Notes under the pieces: generated by a model
What the model saw: the letters and a program-made list of their open reading frames with translations, nothing else
Told to the model about the DNA's origin: nothing
Database searches by the model: none
Translations under genes and position numbers: made by a program
Shown: positions 12,027 through 23,900 of the stretch, piece after piece
How positions within the stretch are numbered: the first letter of the stretch is position 1
Layout of the letters: every line of letters starts with the position of its first letter
Source: Agarophyton chilense
Taxonomy: Eukaryota > Rhodophyta > Florideophyceae > Gracilariales > Gracilariaceae
NCBI GenBank assembly: GCA_030374765.1
Contig: JARGXX010000084.1
Coordinates: 62,001 to 126,000 of the forward strand
DNA length: 64,000 nucleotides
Direction: 5' to 3'

Positions 12027-13017
12027 TCATCCCCACGGGATATTAACTTGTCCACACTCCCGCAGTTGCGTCATGATCGGTTCTCGAAAGCTCTCGCGCA
12101 TCTCATGCCTGTAAGTTTGCAGCATTTGGGCTGCACTTCTTGTCGTGTCGTTCAATTCGATTTCATCTGTTCGGAACAGCAGTCTGCGCAGCCCAATCTC
12201 AGCACATTCCCGTTGCATTCCATCTCCAGTCAACCAACAAGAGTAGAGCTTGTGCAGCCGCCCGAACCAGTCTCGAGCAATGGCTCTTTCCAAGGCCATG
12301 AGATTCGAATCTTCATGCGCATTCATTTCAAGCCAGTACTTGAACGTTCTGTGATCCATCTCCAAAACGATTTCGGAGCAGTTCCGGGCATGCGCAAAAT
12401 TTGAAACGGTGTGGACGCACGGTTCAAGGGCTCGATGAGCGTTCAGCTTTTCCAAAACCTTTGCGCTCTCTTCAAGTGTGCGGTAAATAGCGGCCCCCGT
12501 TTGCAAGTACCGTTCCGTGGTTCTCTTACCCTTCGTCTCATACCGTAGGGCACAATTGCGGTCCGTGCAATTCATTTTCCCCACACCATCAGTTTCCTTC
12601 GCTGGCCATCGGTAGACGTAGGCTAATAAATATTGCGAAAGGTGTAGTAGCCCAAAAAAAGATTCCCCGATCCCCTCGCACAACTACACAATTACAGGAG
12701 CCGCACAAATCAGAACACAGAGCAGTCCCGACGTCTTCCATCCCAAGATTCTCTTGTGCTTGCCCAACTTTACACATCCCAGAATTTTATCCTGAATGGG
12801 AACAATATTCCCTGTAGCAGCGCTAAGAATCTGCAGTTCCACGGCGGTTTGGCCACTTTTCGATTCCAACTCCTCGAAACATATGTTCAAGACGTTCTTT
12901 GTGAGACCTGTGAGGAGGTGGCCAAGAACTGTGCCCACGCGCAGACTCGAATCAAGCACTAGGATCAGCAAAGGATTTTTGTGTTCGATAAGAAACTGGC
13001 TCCGCGCCGCTCACAAC
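12027..13017 (-). pseudogene. Broken minus-strand gene of unknown family
   Basis: One minus-strand frame is open from about 13017 to 12027, about 330 codons, except for one TAG at 12684-12686. The upstream part (13017-12687) starts with a hydrophobic segment and contains SAATGNIVPIQDKILG, which faintly resembles a retropepsin flap region, with DSS where D-S/T-G would be expected. After the stop come a hydrophobic stretch and then a clearly protein-like helical region rich in Glu, Arg, Leu and Cys (12580-12030). An EMDHRTFKYWLEM segment recalls an RNase H TDH-x-A-L block, but weakly. It could be a decayed retroelement or a cellular pseudogene. No ATG supports a start at the upstream end, and I do not assign a function. 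Confidence 0.4.
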
Positions 13018-13600
13018 TTCTCAGATAGTTTCATAGACGGTACACTTCTCGCGCTCTTGCGTGTGACACGTCAAATTCCATGTCTCCTGACTCTTGAAAT
13101 GTCCGACAGAGAATCCCGTACGGCGCGCATCCTCTCTTCGAGGCGACCATATCCCGGTCTTTTCTAGTGAACACCGGTGGAAGACATTGTCTCCGATTCG
13201 GTGTCACCTTTCCTTTTTCCCACCGCACACAACGTGCAAAAGACGTCCGCTGTGTGCCTTATCACATCGGCAATTTCGATAACAGAGGGGTAGTCCCCGA
13301 CAAAGTCATGGGTTCAATGAAAATTCTCATGTGACGTCCGCACGGGTTCATGCTTGTAATTCTTTCATAGCGGCGTACACCACATCACCAAATACGAGAT
13401 TTAAAGCGTGATGAAGAGTTTACCCGTGCGGTGTAAGCGTTAGAACGCGGGCAGCTGTCAAACTGCACACGAACGCCAGGTGTAGAGAGAGCTGTTGAAC
13501 GTTAGATAAGGGCGCCGTGCCGTCGTAAGGACGAACAAATAAAGAATGAGTTTCGATCTCCTTTCGCAGGTTATGGAACCCAGGTTACGCCATCACTAAA
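13018..13600. other. Possible 5' region of copia element 1
   Basis: There is no gene. The stretch 13290-13560 could be the 5' LTR or leader of the copia remnant that follows: it has an AATAAAG motif at 13540 and lies directly upstream of gag-like frames. No second copy remains in the window to prove an LTR. Confidence 0.3.
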
Positions 13601-13759
13601 TGTGTCGCTTTTCTTCTCCTCGTCACTTTTCCAACATTTACTCCACCTCTCCAAACTCGACGAATCGGACATCACCGTCCCAATTGATACGACACAACAT
13701 CTACTCCCCAACATCATGGATCAATGATTTCATGTTCGTAAGCTAAAGTAAAATAACCC

Positions 13760-14420
13760 CACCTTTTGGAAAATGGCTTTAGAGTCCAACGCCATGACCT
13801 TGGACGCACTAGACCACATCACAAGCAAGCCCTAAGAAACTCACGACCCAGCTGCCCACATACATTTCAACAAAAAGAAGCCTGGCCTTCATGCGTTAAC
13901 CCTATCTACAAGCCCAGCCGAAATATTTAATCTACTAACAATCAATCCGGACCCGACGCCTTAGAACCTCCTAGAGACTCTCGCGATGATCACGAGTATT
14001 TGAAATCAGAAGTGCAAAGCCTACACTTCACGACCGGAATGGACATCGCCGACTTCCTCGAAAAACATCATGCTCTCCGTGCACGCATGATCGCCTCTCG
14101 TTTTCCCAACAGTTTATACTAGTCTACCTTCGTAGAATTTCTCATTGACGGGCTTCGATTCATTTCTTCCACAGTTCGCATCGGACGTCAGCTGCTGGCA
14201 AGAAACCGGACTACGATCAAAGAGTTTCTGCATCAATTCAAACGACTCCAACCCCACAGCATCCCCGCGTCTTCCACGCTACCAACACTCCATCCATCCG
14301 TTCCCACTGACCTCGTCTCTAATTGCACATCCCCCCGCGAGAACTCGTACACTGCACACGTAACAACCACGACATGGGCAACCACACCAACCAAAATTCC
14401 CACCCTGCAGCTTCCACCAG
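13760..14420 (+). pseudogene. copia 1 gag remnant
   Basis: Decayed frames include FWKMALESNAMTLDALDHI, similar to the W-x4-M start of copia Gag. They also include a segment around 14000-14160 with MDIADFLEKHHALRARMIAS, followed by TFVEFLIDGLRFI, which matches the UBN2/copia-type Gag pattern of a helical pair before a leucine-rich strand. An equivalent segment occurs in copia element 2 at about 45755-45900, supporting relatedness. Confidence 0.6.
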
Positions 14421-14426
14421 CAATTT

Positions 14427-15302
14427 ATGCGAGTTCTTCCTAACCAAACTGATGAAAAATGCAGAGATACAAGGCATCCGAAGTTCAACCAGCCGACCGG
14501 TAAAATCGCCAAACCAGAGCCCCTAGGCGTAGGCCAAGCACATGCACAAGCCAATCGCATTCTCGCGGTCCCTCCTGCACCGTATGCACTTCCATTATAC
14601 CCCGCCGCTCACCCTCAATCAATTCCCCCGGAACCCCCTGTCGCACTCAACCAACTTGCACAGCCACCGTATCACTACGACGCCCCGGCGGAGCCACAGG
14701 ACAATGCTGCTGCCGTCGGGCACCCCGAACTTCATAACGAAATTATGTTCATCCTAGACTCAGAAGCCCACCCCGCACACATCAAGTGTCCTCCGGATCA
14801 CAGGCCCTCCCCCACATACCTTTTCACTCTATCTGTCGATAACCAAACAACTCTATGCACACGTCCTAGAACCTTACAGATCAACCTTAACCGTGAACGC
14901 ATCCCACTGCACGCACACTTCGTTGCAACCCGATCACTACACACAAACGTCCTCTCTACTCACGACACCGCTGGACAATACGAAGCAGTTCTTTTCACCG
15001 AATACCTCGGTTGCATTCTAAACCTGCACCACCCCCAAAAACCATTTATCGTAGCAACAGCTCCTTCGTATAACGACGCGTATCGCCTCCAAACCATACC
15101 AAAAACCCTATCACCAGCCACCTTAGCCGCACGAACGGTGTCTCCAACACACACCGCCACAAACATTTTCTTTTCAGACAGACACCTGCGCTCCCCTCGC
15201 GATTCTTCAAAAGACCACTCACATCCCCAAGACTCAACCTCGCCCAACATTCGCCCGAAAACTTCCGCATCTCTCTACACGCCAACACGTTCTACCATTT
15301 GA
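14427..15302 (+). pseudogene. copia 1 protease region
   Basis: This 291-codon open frame starts with a Pro/Ala-rich linker and contains EIMFILDSEAHPAHIK at about residues 105-120. The context FILDS-x-A-x-x-H-I is typical of copia proteases, with Gly of DSG replaced by Glu. The following 100 residues resemble the rest of the domain. It is the longest open frame in this element, but the altered catalytic triad makes activity unlikely. Confidence 0.6.
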
Positions 15303-15379
15303 ACCTCGTCCTCAACCACTCCAATGACTGCAAACTCCAACAGATGGCACTCAAGAACACCCTCCTCATAATCACCCGA

Positions 15380-16060
15380 GCCCTTCGCAACGCTCCACCT
15401 ATCATTAAATGCTCACTGTGCCCCCATCGCAAAACAATCGCCAAACCCACACCAACGGAGACAACATGAATATTCTATCGGCCCTTACATAAGCAGTAAT
15501 ACCTGCGGCCCCATCAAACCACATTGGGGACACTTCGTAACATACTTGAACGCCAGCAGTCACTAACTTATAGCGTTCTTTATCCCTGGTCGAAAAGCAG
15601 TACAACATACTGACGCACTAGCGATTTCCTTCATCACTACACAACAAGGTTGTCCCCAAGTAATCTATCGCACGGAGAACGCTAAAGAATTCCAGAGCAA
15701 CCAATGAACTTCCTCTACAACAGACATGGAATCCAAAAAAAATCGAACACCCCAGACCAGCCTCAAGCGATCTTCTAAGCCAAAGAAATGACCCGAACTC
15801 TCACCTCCGCCACCAGAGCTGCACTACACCACTCGAAATTCAAGGATACATTTTGGGAGGACGCTCTGAAAGATGTAAAATTCAAATACAATCTAACCGT
15901 CCACGACTCCGTTGGTAAATCTCCCTTCGAACTTTGACACAAGCGTACCCCGTAACCAACAAAACTATATGCTTTCGACCAGCTCGGCATCAACCCTAAT
16001 TATCACGACCAAAAGTAGAAACTAGAGCCACTGTCGACATCAATCTCAACACAAACCAGT
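15380..16060 (+). pseudogene. copia 1 integrase remnant
   Basis: A zinc-binding CxxC (IKCSLCPHRKT) lies near 15405-15440. Farther on, the 15788-15945 frame reads MTRTLTSATRAALHHSKFKD, then a TFWEDAL segment, then GKSPFEL. This corresponds to the end of the copia integrase core (NRTL...A..ML..S..PK.FW.EA...A.Y..N....G..TPFE.W). Stops replace residues in several places, for example the TGA right after GKSPFEL at the conserved Trp. Confidence 0.8.
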
Positions 16061-16412
16061 ACCAACATTTACGAGCCGTCAATATCAAGCAATTTTTTCA
16101 TCATCTGAACCCCTTTCACCACACACCACAAGTCTTCAAGACCAAACCAACGCACACCCTCACCGTTCCCACAGCAATAACCCAAACCAGTAATCCTCCA
16201 AAATACACTCCCAAGCCCAGAAATACCAATGCGCCAACGAATGGCAGAAGGACCAGGAGAAAGAACATAACATTCTCGATGCAACCAATACCATCAAATG
16301 GATAGCAAACTCGGGATTACCCCCGAGCACCAAACTGATACCCCTCAAAATGACCTAACATTACAAGTGAAACGACGAAGGAAGTGTCGAATGCCATAGA
16401 GGGCGCCGACAA

Positions 16413-18670
16413 AAAAAGGCGGTGCTCGCAGAAGTCAAATGCTGTTCAGAGACAACACCAACTATTTTGAAGTACAAATTGTGAAAAGCCATACGTCAAA
16501 AGCAAGTTTCGACCACCTCGCTAGATAAGTCCATAATTAGTTTCGGTCTATCGTATAGTACGTAATAGAGCAACAGAAACTCAAGATAGTACGCACTGGA
16601 GCGAAAGAAGCTCGGGATAGTATGAAATAAAGCAGAAGAAGTCTTGAAAATACTTTAGAAACGAATGAAACTTATTGAGGGATTAGAAATGTGAAAAGCT
16701 AGGAAAAGATACTAAAGCAAAGTGCTGTGCTGGTTCTTCTCCAGGGGACTATGCTACCTATCGATTCCTCTTTTTCATTTTCTACGCCTTTCCTGATGAA
16801 GAGCCAGCTACTGGACTTCTTCGCTCTCCAGCCAGTTTGGCTATGTGTTTGGATTTGTCGGTTTCTTGGTCACGCTTTTTTTTTCCATTTTTAATGTAGC
16901 AGCAGTGAGCGGTGCAGTACTGGCGACAAACGGAAGCGACGATTGCGCCGCATTCAAACTTCTTGCAGATGTTTTGCGCGTGAAGTTGGGATGTATGTGA
17001 CTTGTGGCCACAACAGTGTGCATTACAATAGCTTGTGCATCTCGAGGTGTCACTAGTGCAGAGTGCGTGGAGGCATATTGGAGGAATCATCAAAACCGTC
17101 TTCCGTCGGGCGAAAATAAAAAAGTTCGCGGCGGTCAGGTGCTTTATTTTTTGGTTTCCGAGATGTGTTCCACCTATAGAACTGCTTTGTACCGAAAGCA
17201 GGTAAGGCGTAAAACGAATCGAACAACAATTTGTATAGAAGTGAGTCCCAGTTTCTCCACTTATATAGTCGTGGAAAAAGCACGGTCGCAGTGTCTAGAA
17301 GGGCGCATTCAAATTTCACTCCAAGTAACACTCCTGGCCTCCTCGTCAGTTTGTAGCTGCTCCCAGTGTATCTCTGCAAAACTTTAAGAGTTTTCGAAAA
17401 AACTTGCCTACGCAACTGTTGGTAACTCCGGTTTTATGAATATCCTCTAATGTATCCGAAGGTTTCCAGAGAACAGAACACGTGGAACTTTACATCACGC
17501 CGATTCTTTATATGTTTCGAATAATTACTGGAAATAGGTGAAACTGCAACCTGGAAGATTGTAGTGGAAAGCAGAAAAGGCAACCCAGCATTTCAAAATT
17601 GCATCCCAAAACCAGTTGTGAGCATTCAACAAGTCAGAAGTGTGTTTTTGTACGTTTTCTATTAATTATACTTCAACTTGTTCTAGTAAAACAGAATCAT
17701 GTATACAACCGTGAATTCCGGCCTAACATAGAACCCCCAAGAGAACAGACATGAGGTGTATTACACTTTCTCACTTTATTCCTGTGGATGTTATTGCCTT
17801 ATAAGTGATATTTAGGCTTATGAAAACGGAGAAATTTGGCATAATGTGAGTGATGAAAACTCATTTCGACATATGTCAGATGCCATTAAAGCATGTCTGG
17901 CCGCCTAGAAAGAGCAGCTTACACTACAAACAGTGAACACTGGGATTTTGATTAGATCAGGAGAACCTTGAATAAGAGGATATAGGCCCCGCCCACGAAA
18001 ATACTGCTGCGTAGAATATCATGTACATAACCCTTTGCATTGATTGAAGCGACGACATAAAGTTTACCACTATTGGCCTCATTTCTCCCCACTCAAGCGT
18101 CTTGTGAGGGAGATAAAAAGACTAAATTGTGAAGAAAACATTTGGTATTTCAGATCTAGGTTCGACGGAATATGAAGTCCAGGATCCAAAACCTGGATTT
18201 TAAAACATGTTACGCAATTCATTTTGTTGATTTTTCCAACTTTATGGCTCACACATAACACGTTTTGTTCGTCTCTCGCGAAGAAATGGGTTTATCGAAA
18301 CCGCAAAGCATATCGATAACAACATTCATTTTATCAGGAATACAAGAAAGTAAGGCCAGGCCTTTAAGTTTCCGTGCCCTTCTGATACCAGACAACCACC
18401 TACAAAACTATCCAGTGTACTAATTATTTTTTAAAGTTTTTGTGTTTGGCATACTTGAAAGCCCAAACAGGAACTGGAATGCTTTTAGTTCAAGCATTGC
18501 TTTTGTTTTTTCGAAGGAAAACACCGGAATAAACCTAAGCATAGCTGGACGCTGGCCTACACTCTGCTCTGTTCTGTTTTAGATGTACAGCGAAAACACA
18601 TTAGCTGTAATTGTGGTTCTTCTTCGATAACTCTCTACTCCATTGAAAAGGATTCAAGTCGTTTTGTGAT
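16413..18670 (+). repeat. Array unit 1 (most diverged complete unit)
   Basis: 2258 bp. Differences from the interior include GCAGAAGTC for GCAGGAGTC at the start, CCAGCCAG for CCAGCTAG, TACTGGCG for TACTGACG, TTAAAGCATG for TTAAAACATG, AACTTTATGG for AACTCTATGG, and AAAACTATCC for AAAATTATCC. The CCAGCCAG state is shared with the other edge, unit 11. Confidence 0.97.
16556..16680 (+). repeat. Internal ~31-bp minisatellite within the array unit
   Basis: Four degenerate copies start at 16556, 16587, 16618 and 16651 with periods 31, 31 and 33. The core is TAGTAyG, then a purine-rich tail such as GAGCgaaAGAAgCTCgrGA. The same block recurs in every array unit at the same offset (143 bases after unit start), so it occurs eleven times. 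Confidence 0.8.
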
Positions 18671-20927
18671 AAAAAGGCGGTGCTCGCAGGAGTCAAATGC
18701 TGTTCAGAGACAACACCAACTATTTTGAAGTACAAATTGTGAAAAGCCATACGTCAAAAGCAAGTTTCGACCACCTCGCTAGATAAGTCCATAATTAGTT
18801 TCGGTCTATCGTATAGTACGTAATAGAGCAACAGAAACTCAAGATAGTACGCACTGGAGCGAAAGAAGCTCGGGATAGTATGAAATAAAGCAGAAGAAGT
18901 CTTGAAAATACTTTAGAAACGAATGAAACTTATTGAGGGATTAGAAATGTGAAAAGCTAGGAAAAGATACTAAAGCAAAGTGCTGTGCTGGTTCTTCTCC
19001 AGGGGACTATGCTACCTATCGATTCCTCTTTTTCATTTTCTACGCCTTTCCTGATGAAGAGCCAGCTACTGGACTTCTTCGCTCTCCAGCTAGTTTGGCT
19101 ATGTGTTTGGATTTGTCGGTTTCTTGGTCACGCTTTTTTTTCCATTTTTAATGTAGCAGCAGTGAGCGGTGCAGTACTGGCGACAAACGGAAGCGACGAT
19201 TGCGCCGCATTCAAACTTCTTGCAGATGTTTTGCGCGTGAAGTTGGGATGTATGTGACTTGTGGCCACAACAGTGTGCATTACAATAGCTTGTGCATGTC
19301 GAGGTGTCACTAGTGCAGAGTGCGTGGAGGCATATTGGAGGAATCATCAAAACCGTCTTCCGTCGGGCGAAAATAAAAAAGTTCGCGGCGGTCAGGTGCT
19401 TTATTTTTTGGTTTCCGAGATGTGTTCCACCTATAGAACTGCTTTGTACCGAAAGCAGGTAAGGCGTAAAACGAATCGAACAACAATTTGTATAGAAGTG
19501 AGTCCCAGTTTCTCCACTTATATAGTCGTGGAAAAAGCACGGTCGCAGTGTCTAGAAGGGCGCATTCAAATTTCACTCCAAGTAACACTCCTGGCCTCCT
19601 CGTCAGTTTGTAGCTGCTCCCAGTGTATCTCTGCAAAACTTTAAGAGTTTTCGAAAAAACTTGCCTACGCAACTGTTGGTAACTCCGGTTTTATGAATAT
19701 CCTCTAATGTATCCGAAGGTTTCCAGAGAACAGAACACGTGGAACTTTACATCACGCCGATTCTTTATATGTTTCGAATAATTACTGGAAATAGGTGAAA
19801 CTGCAACCTGGAAGATTGTAGTGGAAAGCAGAAAAGGCAACCCAGCATTTCAAAATTGCATCCCAAAACCAGTTGTGAGCATTCAACAAGTCAGAAGTGT
19901 GTTTTTGTACGTTTTCTATTAATTATACTTCAACTTGTTCTAGTAAAACAGAATCATGTATACAACCGTGAATTCCGGCCTAACATAGAACCCCCAAGAG
20001 AACAGACATGAGGTGTATTACACTTTCTCACTTTATTCCTGTGGATGTTATTGCCTTATAAGTGATATTTAGGCTTATGAAAACGGAGAAATTTGGCATA
20101 ATGTGAGTGATGAAAACTCATTTCGACATATGTCAGATGCCATTAAAACATGTCTGGCCGCCTAGAAAGAGCAGCTTACACTACAAACAGTGAACACTGG
20201 GATTTTGATTAGATCAGGAGAACCTTGAATAAGAGGATATAGGCCCCGCCCACGAAAATACTGCTGCGTAGAATATCATGTACATAACCCTTTGCATTGA
20301 TTGAAGCGACGACATAAAGTTTACCACTATTGGCCTCATTTCTCCCCACTCAAGCGTCTTGTGAGGGAGATAAAAAGACTAAATTGTGAAGAAAACATTT
20401 GGTATTTCAGATCTAGGTTCGACGGAATATGAAGTCCAGGATCCAAAACCTGGATTTTAAAACATGTTACGCAATTCATTTTGTTGATTTTTCCAACTCT
20501 ATGGCTCACACATAACACGTTTTGTTCGTCTCTCGCGAAGAAATGGGTTTATCGAAACCGCAAAGCATATCGATAACAACATTCATTTTATCAGGAATAC
20601 AAGAAAGTAAGGCCAGGCCTTTAAGTTTCCGTGCCCTTCTGATACCAGACAACCACCTACAAAATTATCCAGTGTACTAATTATTTTTTAAAGTTTTTGT
20701 GTTTGGCATACTTGAAAGCCCAAACAGGAACTGGAATGCTTTTAGTTCAAGCATTGCTTTTGTTTTTTCGAAGGAAAACACCGGAATAAACCTAAGCATA
20801 GCTGGACGCTGGCCTACACTCTGCTCTGTTCTGTTTTAGATGTACAGCGAAAACACATTAGCTGTAATTGTGGTTCTTCTTCGATAACTCTCTACTCCAT
20901 TGAAAAGGATTCAAGTCGTTTTGTGAT
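18671..20927 (+). repeat. Array unit 2 (T8 variant)
   Basis: 2257 bp. It has T8 instead of T9 at 19133-19140, and a private GCATGTCGAG for GCATCTCGAG. It keeps TACTGGCG like unit 1 but otherwise matches the interior. It is therefore a transition between edge and interior. Confidence 0.97.
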
Positions 20928-23900
20928 AAAAAGGCGGTGCTCGCAGGAGTCAAATGCTGTTCAGAGACAACACCAACTATTTTGAAGTACAAATTGTGAA
21001 AAGCCATACGTCAAAAGCAAGTTTCGACCACCTCGCTAGATAAGTCCATAATTAGTTTCGGTCTATCGTATAGTACGTAATAGAGCAACAGAAACTCAAG
21101 ATAGTACGCACTGGAGCGAAAGAAGCTCGGGATAGTATGAAATAAAGCAGAAGAAGTCTTGAAAATACTTTAGAAACGAATGAAACTTATTGAGGGATTA
21201 GAAATGTGAAAAGCTAGGAAAAGATACTAAAGCAAAGTGCTGTGCTGGTTCTTCTCCAGGGGACTATGCTACCTATCGATTCCTCTTTTTCATTTTCTAC
21301 GCCTTTCCTGATGAAGAGCCAGCTACTGGACTTCTTCGCTCTCCAGCTAGTTTGGCTATGTGTTTGGATTTGTCGGTTTCTTGGTCACGCTTTTTTTTTC
21401 CATTTTTAATGTAGCAGCAGTGAGCGGTGCAGTACTGACGACAAACGGAAGCGACGATTGCGCCGCATTCAAACTTCTTGCAGATGTTTTGCGCGTGAAG
21501 TTGGGATGTATGTGACTTGTGGCCACAACAGTGTGCATTACAATAGCTTGTGCATCTCGAGGTGTCACTAGTGCAGAGTGCGTGGAGGCATATTGGAGGA
21601 ATCATCAAAACCGTCTTCCGTCGGGCGAAAATAAAAAAGTTCGCGGCGGTCAGGTGCTTTATTTTTTGGTTTCCGAGATGTGTTCCACCTATAGAACTGC
21701 TTTGTACCGAAAGCAGGTAAGGCGTAAAACGAATCGAACAACAATTTGTATAGAAGTGAGTCCCAGTTTCTCCACTTATATAGTCGTGGAAAAAGCACGG
21801 TCGCAGTGTCTAGAAGGGCGCATTCAAATTTCACTCCAAGTAACACTCCTGGCCTCCTCGTCAGTTTGTAGCTGCTCCCAGTGTATCTCTGCAAAACTTT
21901 AAGAGTTTTCGAAAAAACTTGCCTACGCAACTGTTGGTAACTCCGGTTTTATGAATATCCTCTAATGTATCCGAAGGTTTCCAGAGAACAGAACACGTGG
22001 AACTTTACATCACGCCGATTCTTTATATGTTTCGAATAATTACTGGAAATAGGTGAAACTGCAACCTGGAAGATTGTAGTGGAAAGCAGAAAAGGCAACC
22101 CAGCATTTCAAAATTGCATCCCAAAACCAGTTGTGAGCATTCAACAAGTCAGAAGTGTGTTTTTGTACGTTTTCTATTAATTATACTTCAACTTGTTCTA
22201 GTAAAACAGAATCATGTATACAACCGTGAATTCCGGCCTAACATAGAACCCCCAAGAGAACAGACATGAGGTGTATTACACTTTCTCACTTTATTCCTGT
22301 GGATGTTATTGCCTTATAAGTGATATTTAGGCTTATGAAAACGGAGAAATTTGGCATAATGTGAGTGATGAAAACTCATTTCGACATATGTCAGATGCCA
22401 TTAAAACATGTCTGGCCGCCTAGAAAGAGCAGCTTACACTACAAACAGTGAACACTGGGATTTTGATTAGATCAGGAGAACCTTGAATAAGAGGATATAG
22501 GCCCCGCCCACGAAAATACTGCTGCGTAGAATATCATGTACATAACCCTTTGCATTGATTGAAGCGACGACATAAAGTTTACCACTATTGGCCTCATTTC
22601 TCCCCACTCAAGCGTCTTGTGAGGGAGATAAAAAGACTAAATTGTGAAGAAAACATTTGGTATTTCAGATCTAGGTTCGACGGAATATGAAGTCCAGGAT
22701 CCAAAACCTGGATTTTAAAACATGTTACGCAATTCATTTTGTTGATTTTTCCAACTCTATGGCTCACACATAACACGTTTTGTTCGTCTCTCGCGAAGAA
22801 ATGGGTTTATCGAAACCGCAAAGCATATCGATAACAACATTCATTTTATCAGGAATACAAGAAAGTAAGGCCAGGCCTTTAAGTTTCCGTGCCCTTCTGA
22901 TACCAGACAACCACCTACAAAATTATCCAGTGTACTAATTATTTTTTAAAGTTTTTGTGTTTGGCATACTTGAAAGCCCAAACAGGAACTGGAATGCTTT
23001 TAGTTCAAGCATTGCTTTTGTTTTTTCGAAGGAAAACACCGGAATAAACCTAAGCATAGCTGGACGCTGGCCTACACTCTGCTCTGTTCTGTTTTAGATG
23101 TACAGCGAAAACACATTAGCTGTAATTGTGGTTCTTCTTCGATAACTCTCTACTCCATTGAAAAGGATTCAAGTCGTTTTGTGATAAAAAGGCGGTGCTC
23201 GCAGGAGTCAAATGCTGTTCAGAGACAACACCAACTATTTTGAAGTACAAATTGTGAAAAGCCATACGTCAAAAGCAAGTTTCGACCACCTCGCTAGATA
23301 AGTCCATAATTAGTTTCGGTCTATCGTATAGTACGTAATAGAGCAACAGAAACTCAAGATAGTACGCACTGGAGCGAAAGAAGCTCGGGATAGTATGAAA
23401 TAAAGCAGAAGAAGTCTTGAAAATACTTTAGAAACGAATGAAACTTATTGAGGGATTAGAAATGTGAAAAGCTAGGAAAAGATACTAAAGCAAAGTGCTG
23501 TGCTGGTTCTTCTCCAGGGGACTATGCTACCTATCGATTCCTCTTTTTCATTTTCTACGCCTTTCCTGATGAAGAGCCAGCTACTGGACTTCTTCGCTCT
23601 CCAGCTAGTTTGGCTATGTGTTTGGATTTGTCGGTTTCTTGGTCACGCTTTTTTTTTCCATTTTTAATGTAGCAGCAGTGAGCGGTGCAGTACTGACGAC
23701 AAACGGAAGCGACGATTGCGCCGCATTCAAACTTCTTGCAGATGTTTTGCGCGTGAAGTTGGGATGTATGTGACTTGTGGCCACAACAGTGTGCATTACA
23801 ATAGCTTGTGCATCTCGAGGTGTCACTAGTGCAGAGTGCGTGGAGGCATATTGGAGGAATCATCAAAACCGTCTTCCGTCGGGCGAAAATAAAAAAGTTC

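Larger units (their letters stand above)
13600..16412 (+). mobile_element. Ty1/copia remnant 1, truncated by the tandem array
   Basis: Plus-strand coding remains follow copia order: gag-like, protease, then integrase. The sequence is very C-rich and G-poor on the plus strand, a signature shared with copia element 2. It stops abruptly at 16413, where the first 2258-bp array unit begins. RT, RNase H and a 3' LTR are missing and do not resume beyond the array. The element is full of stops. Confidence 0.75.

Noticed and set aside
17053-17415. 120-codon minus-strand ORF upstream of the Cys-rich ORF as exon 1 of one gene
   Set aside because: It overlaps the next ORF, is opposed by an equally long plus-strand ORF, and in unit 11 the sequence is replaced; no splice signals join them convincingly.
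21297-21608. Cys-rich ORF in every array unit as a multicopy zinc-finger gene family
   Set aside because: The identical sequence of the units makes any ORF recur. Unit 2 loses the frame, there is no sign of selection, and the opposite strand of the same DNA belongs to MSH2. Kept only as a low-confidence entry.
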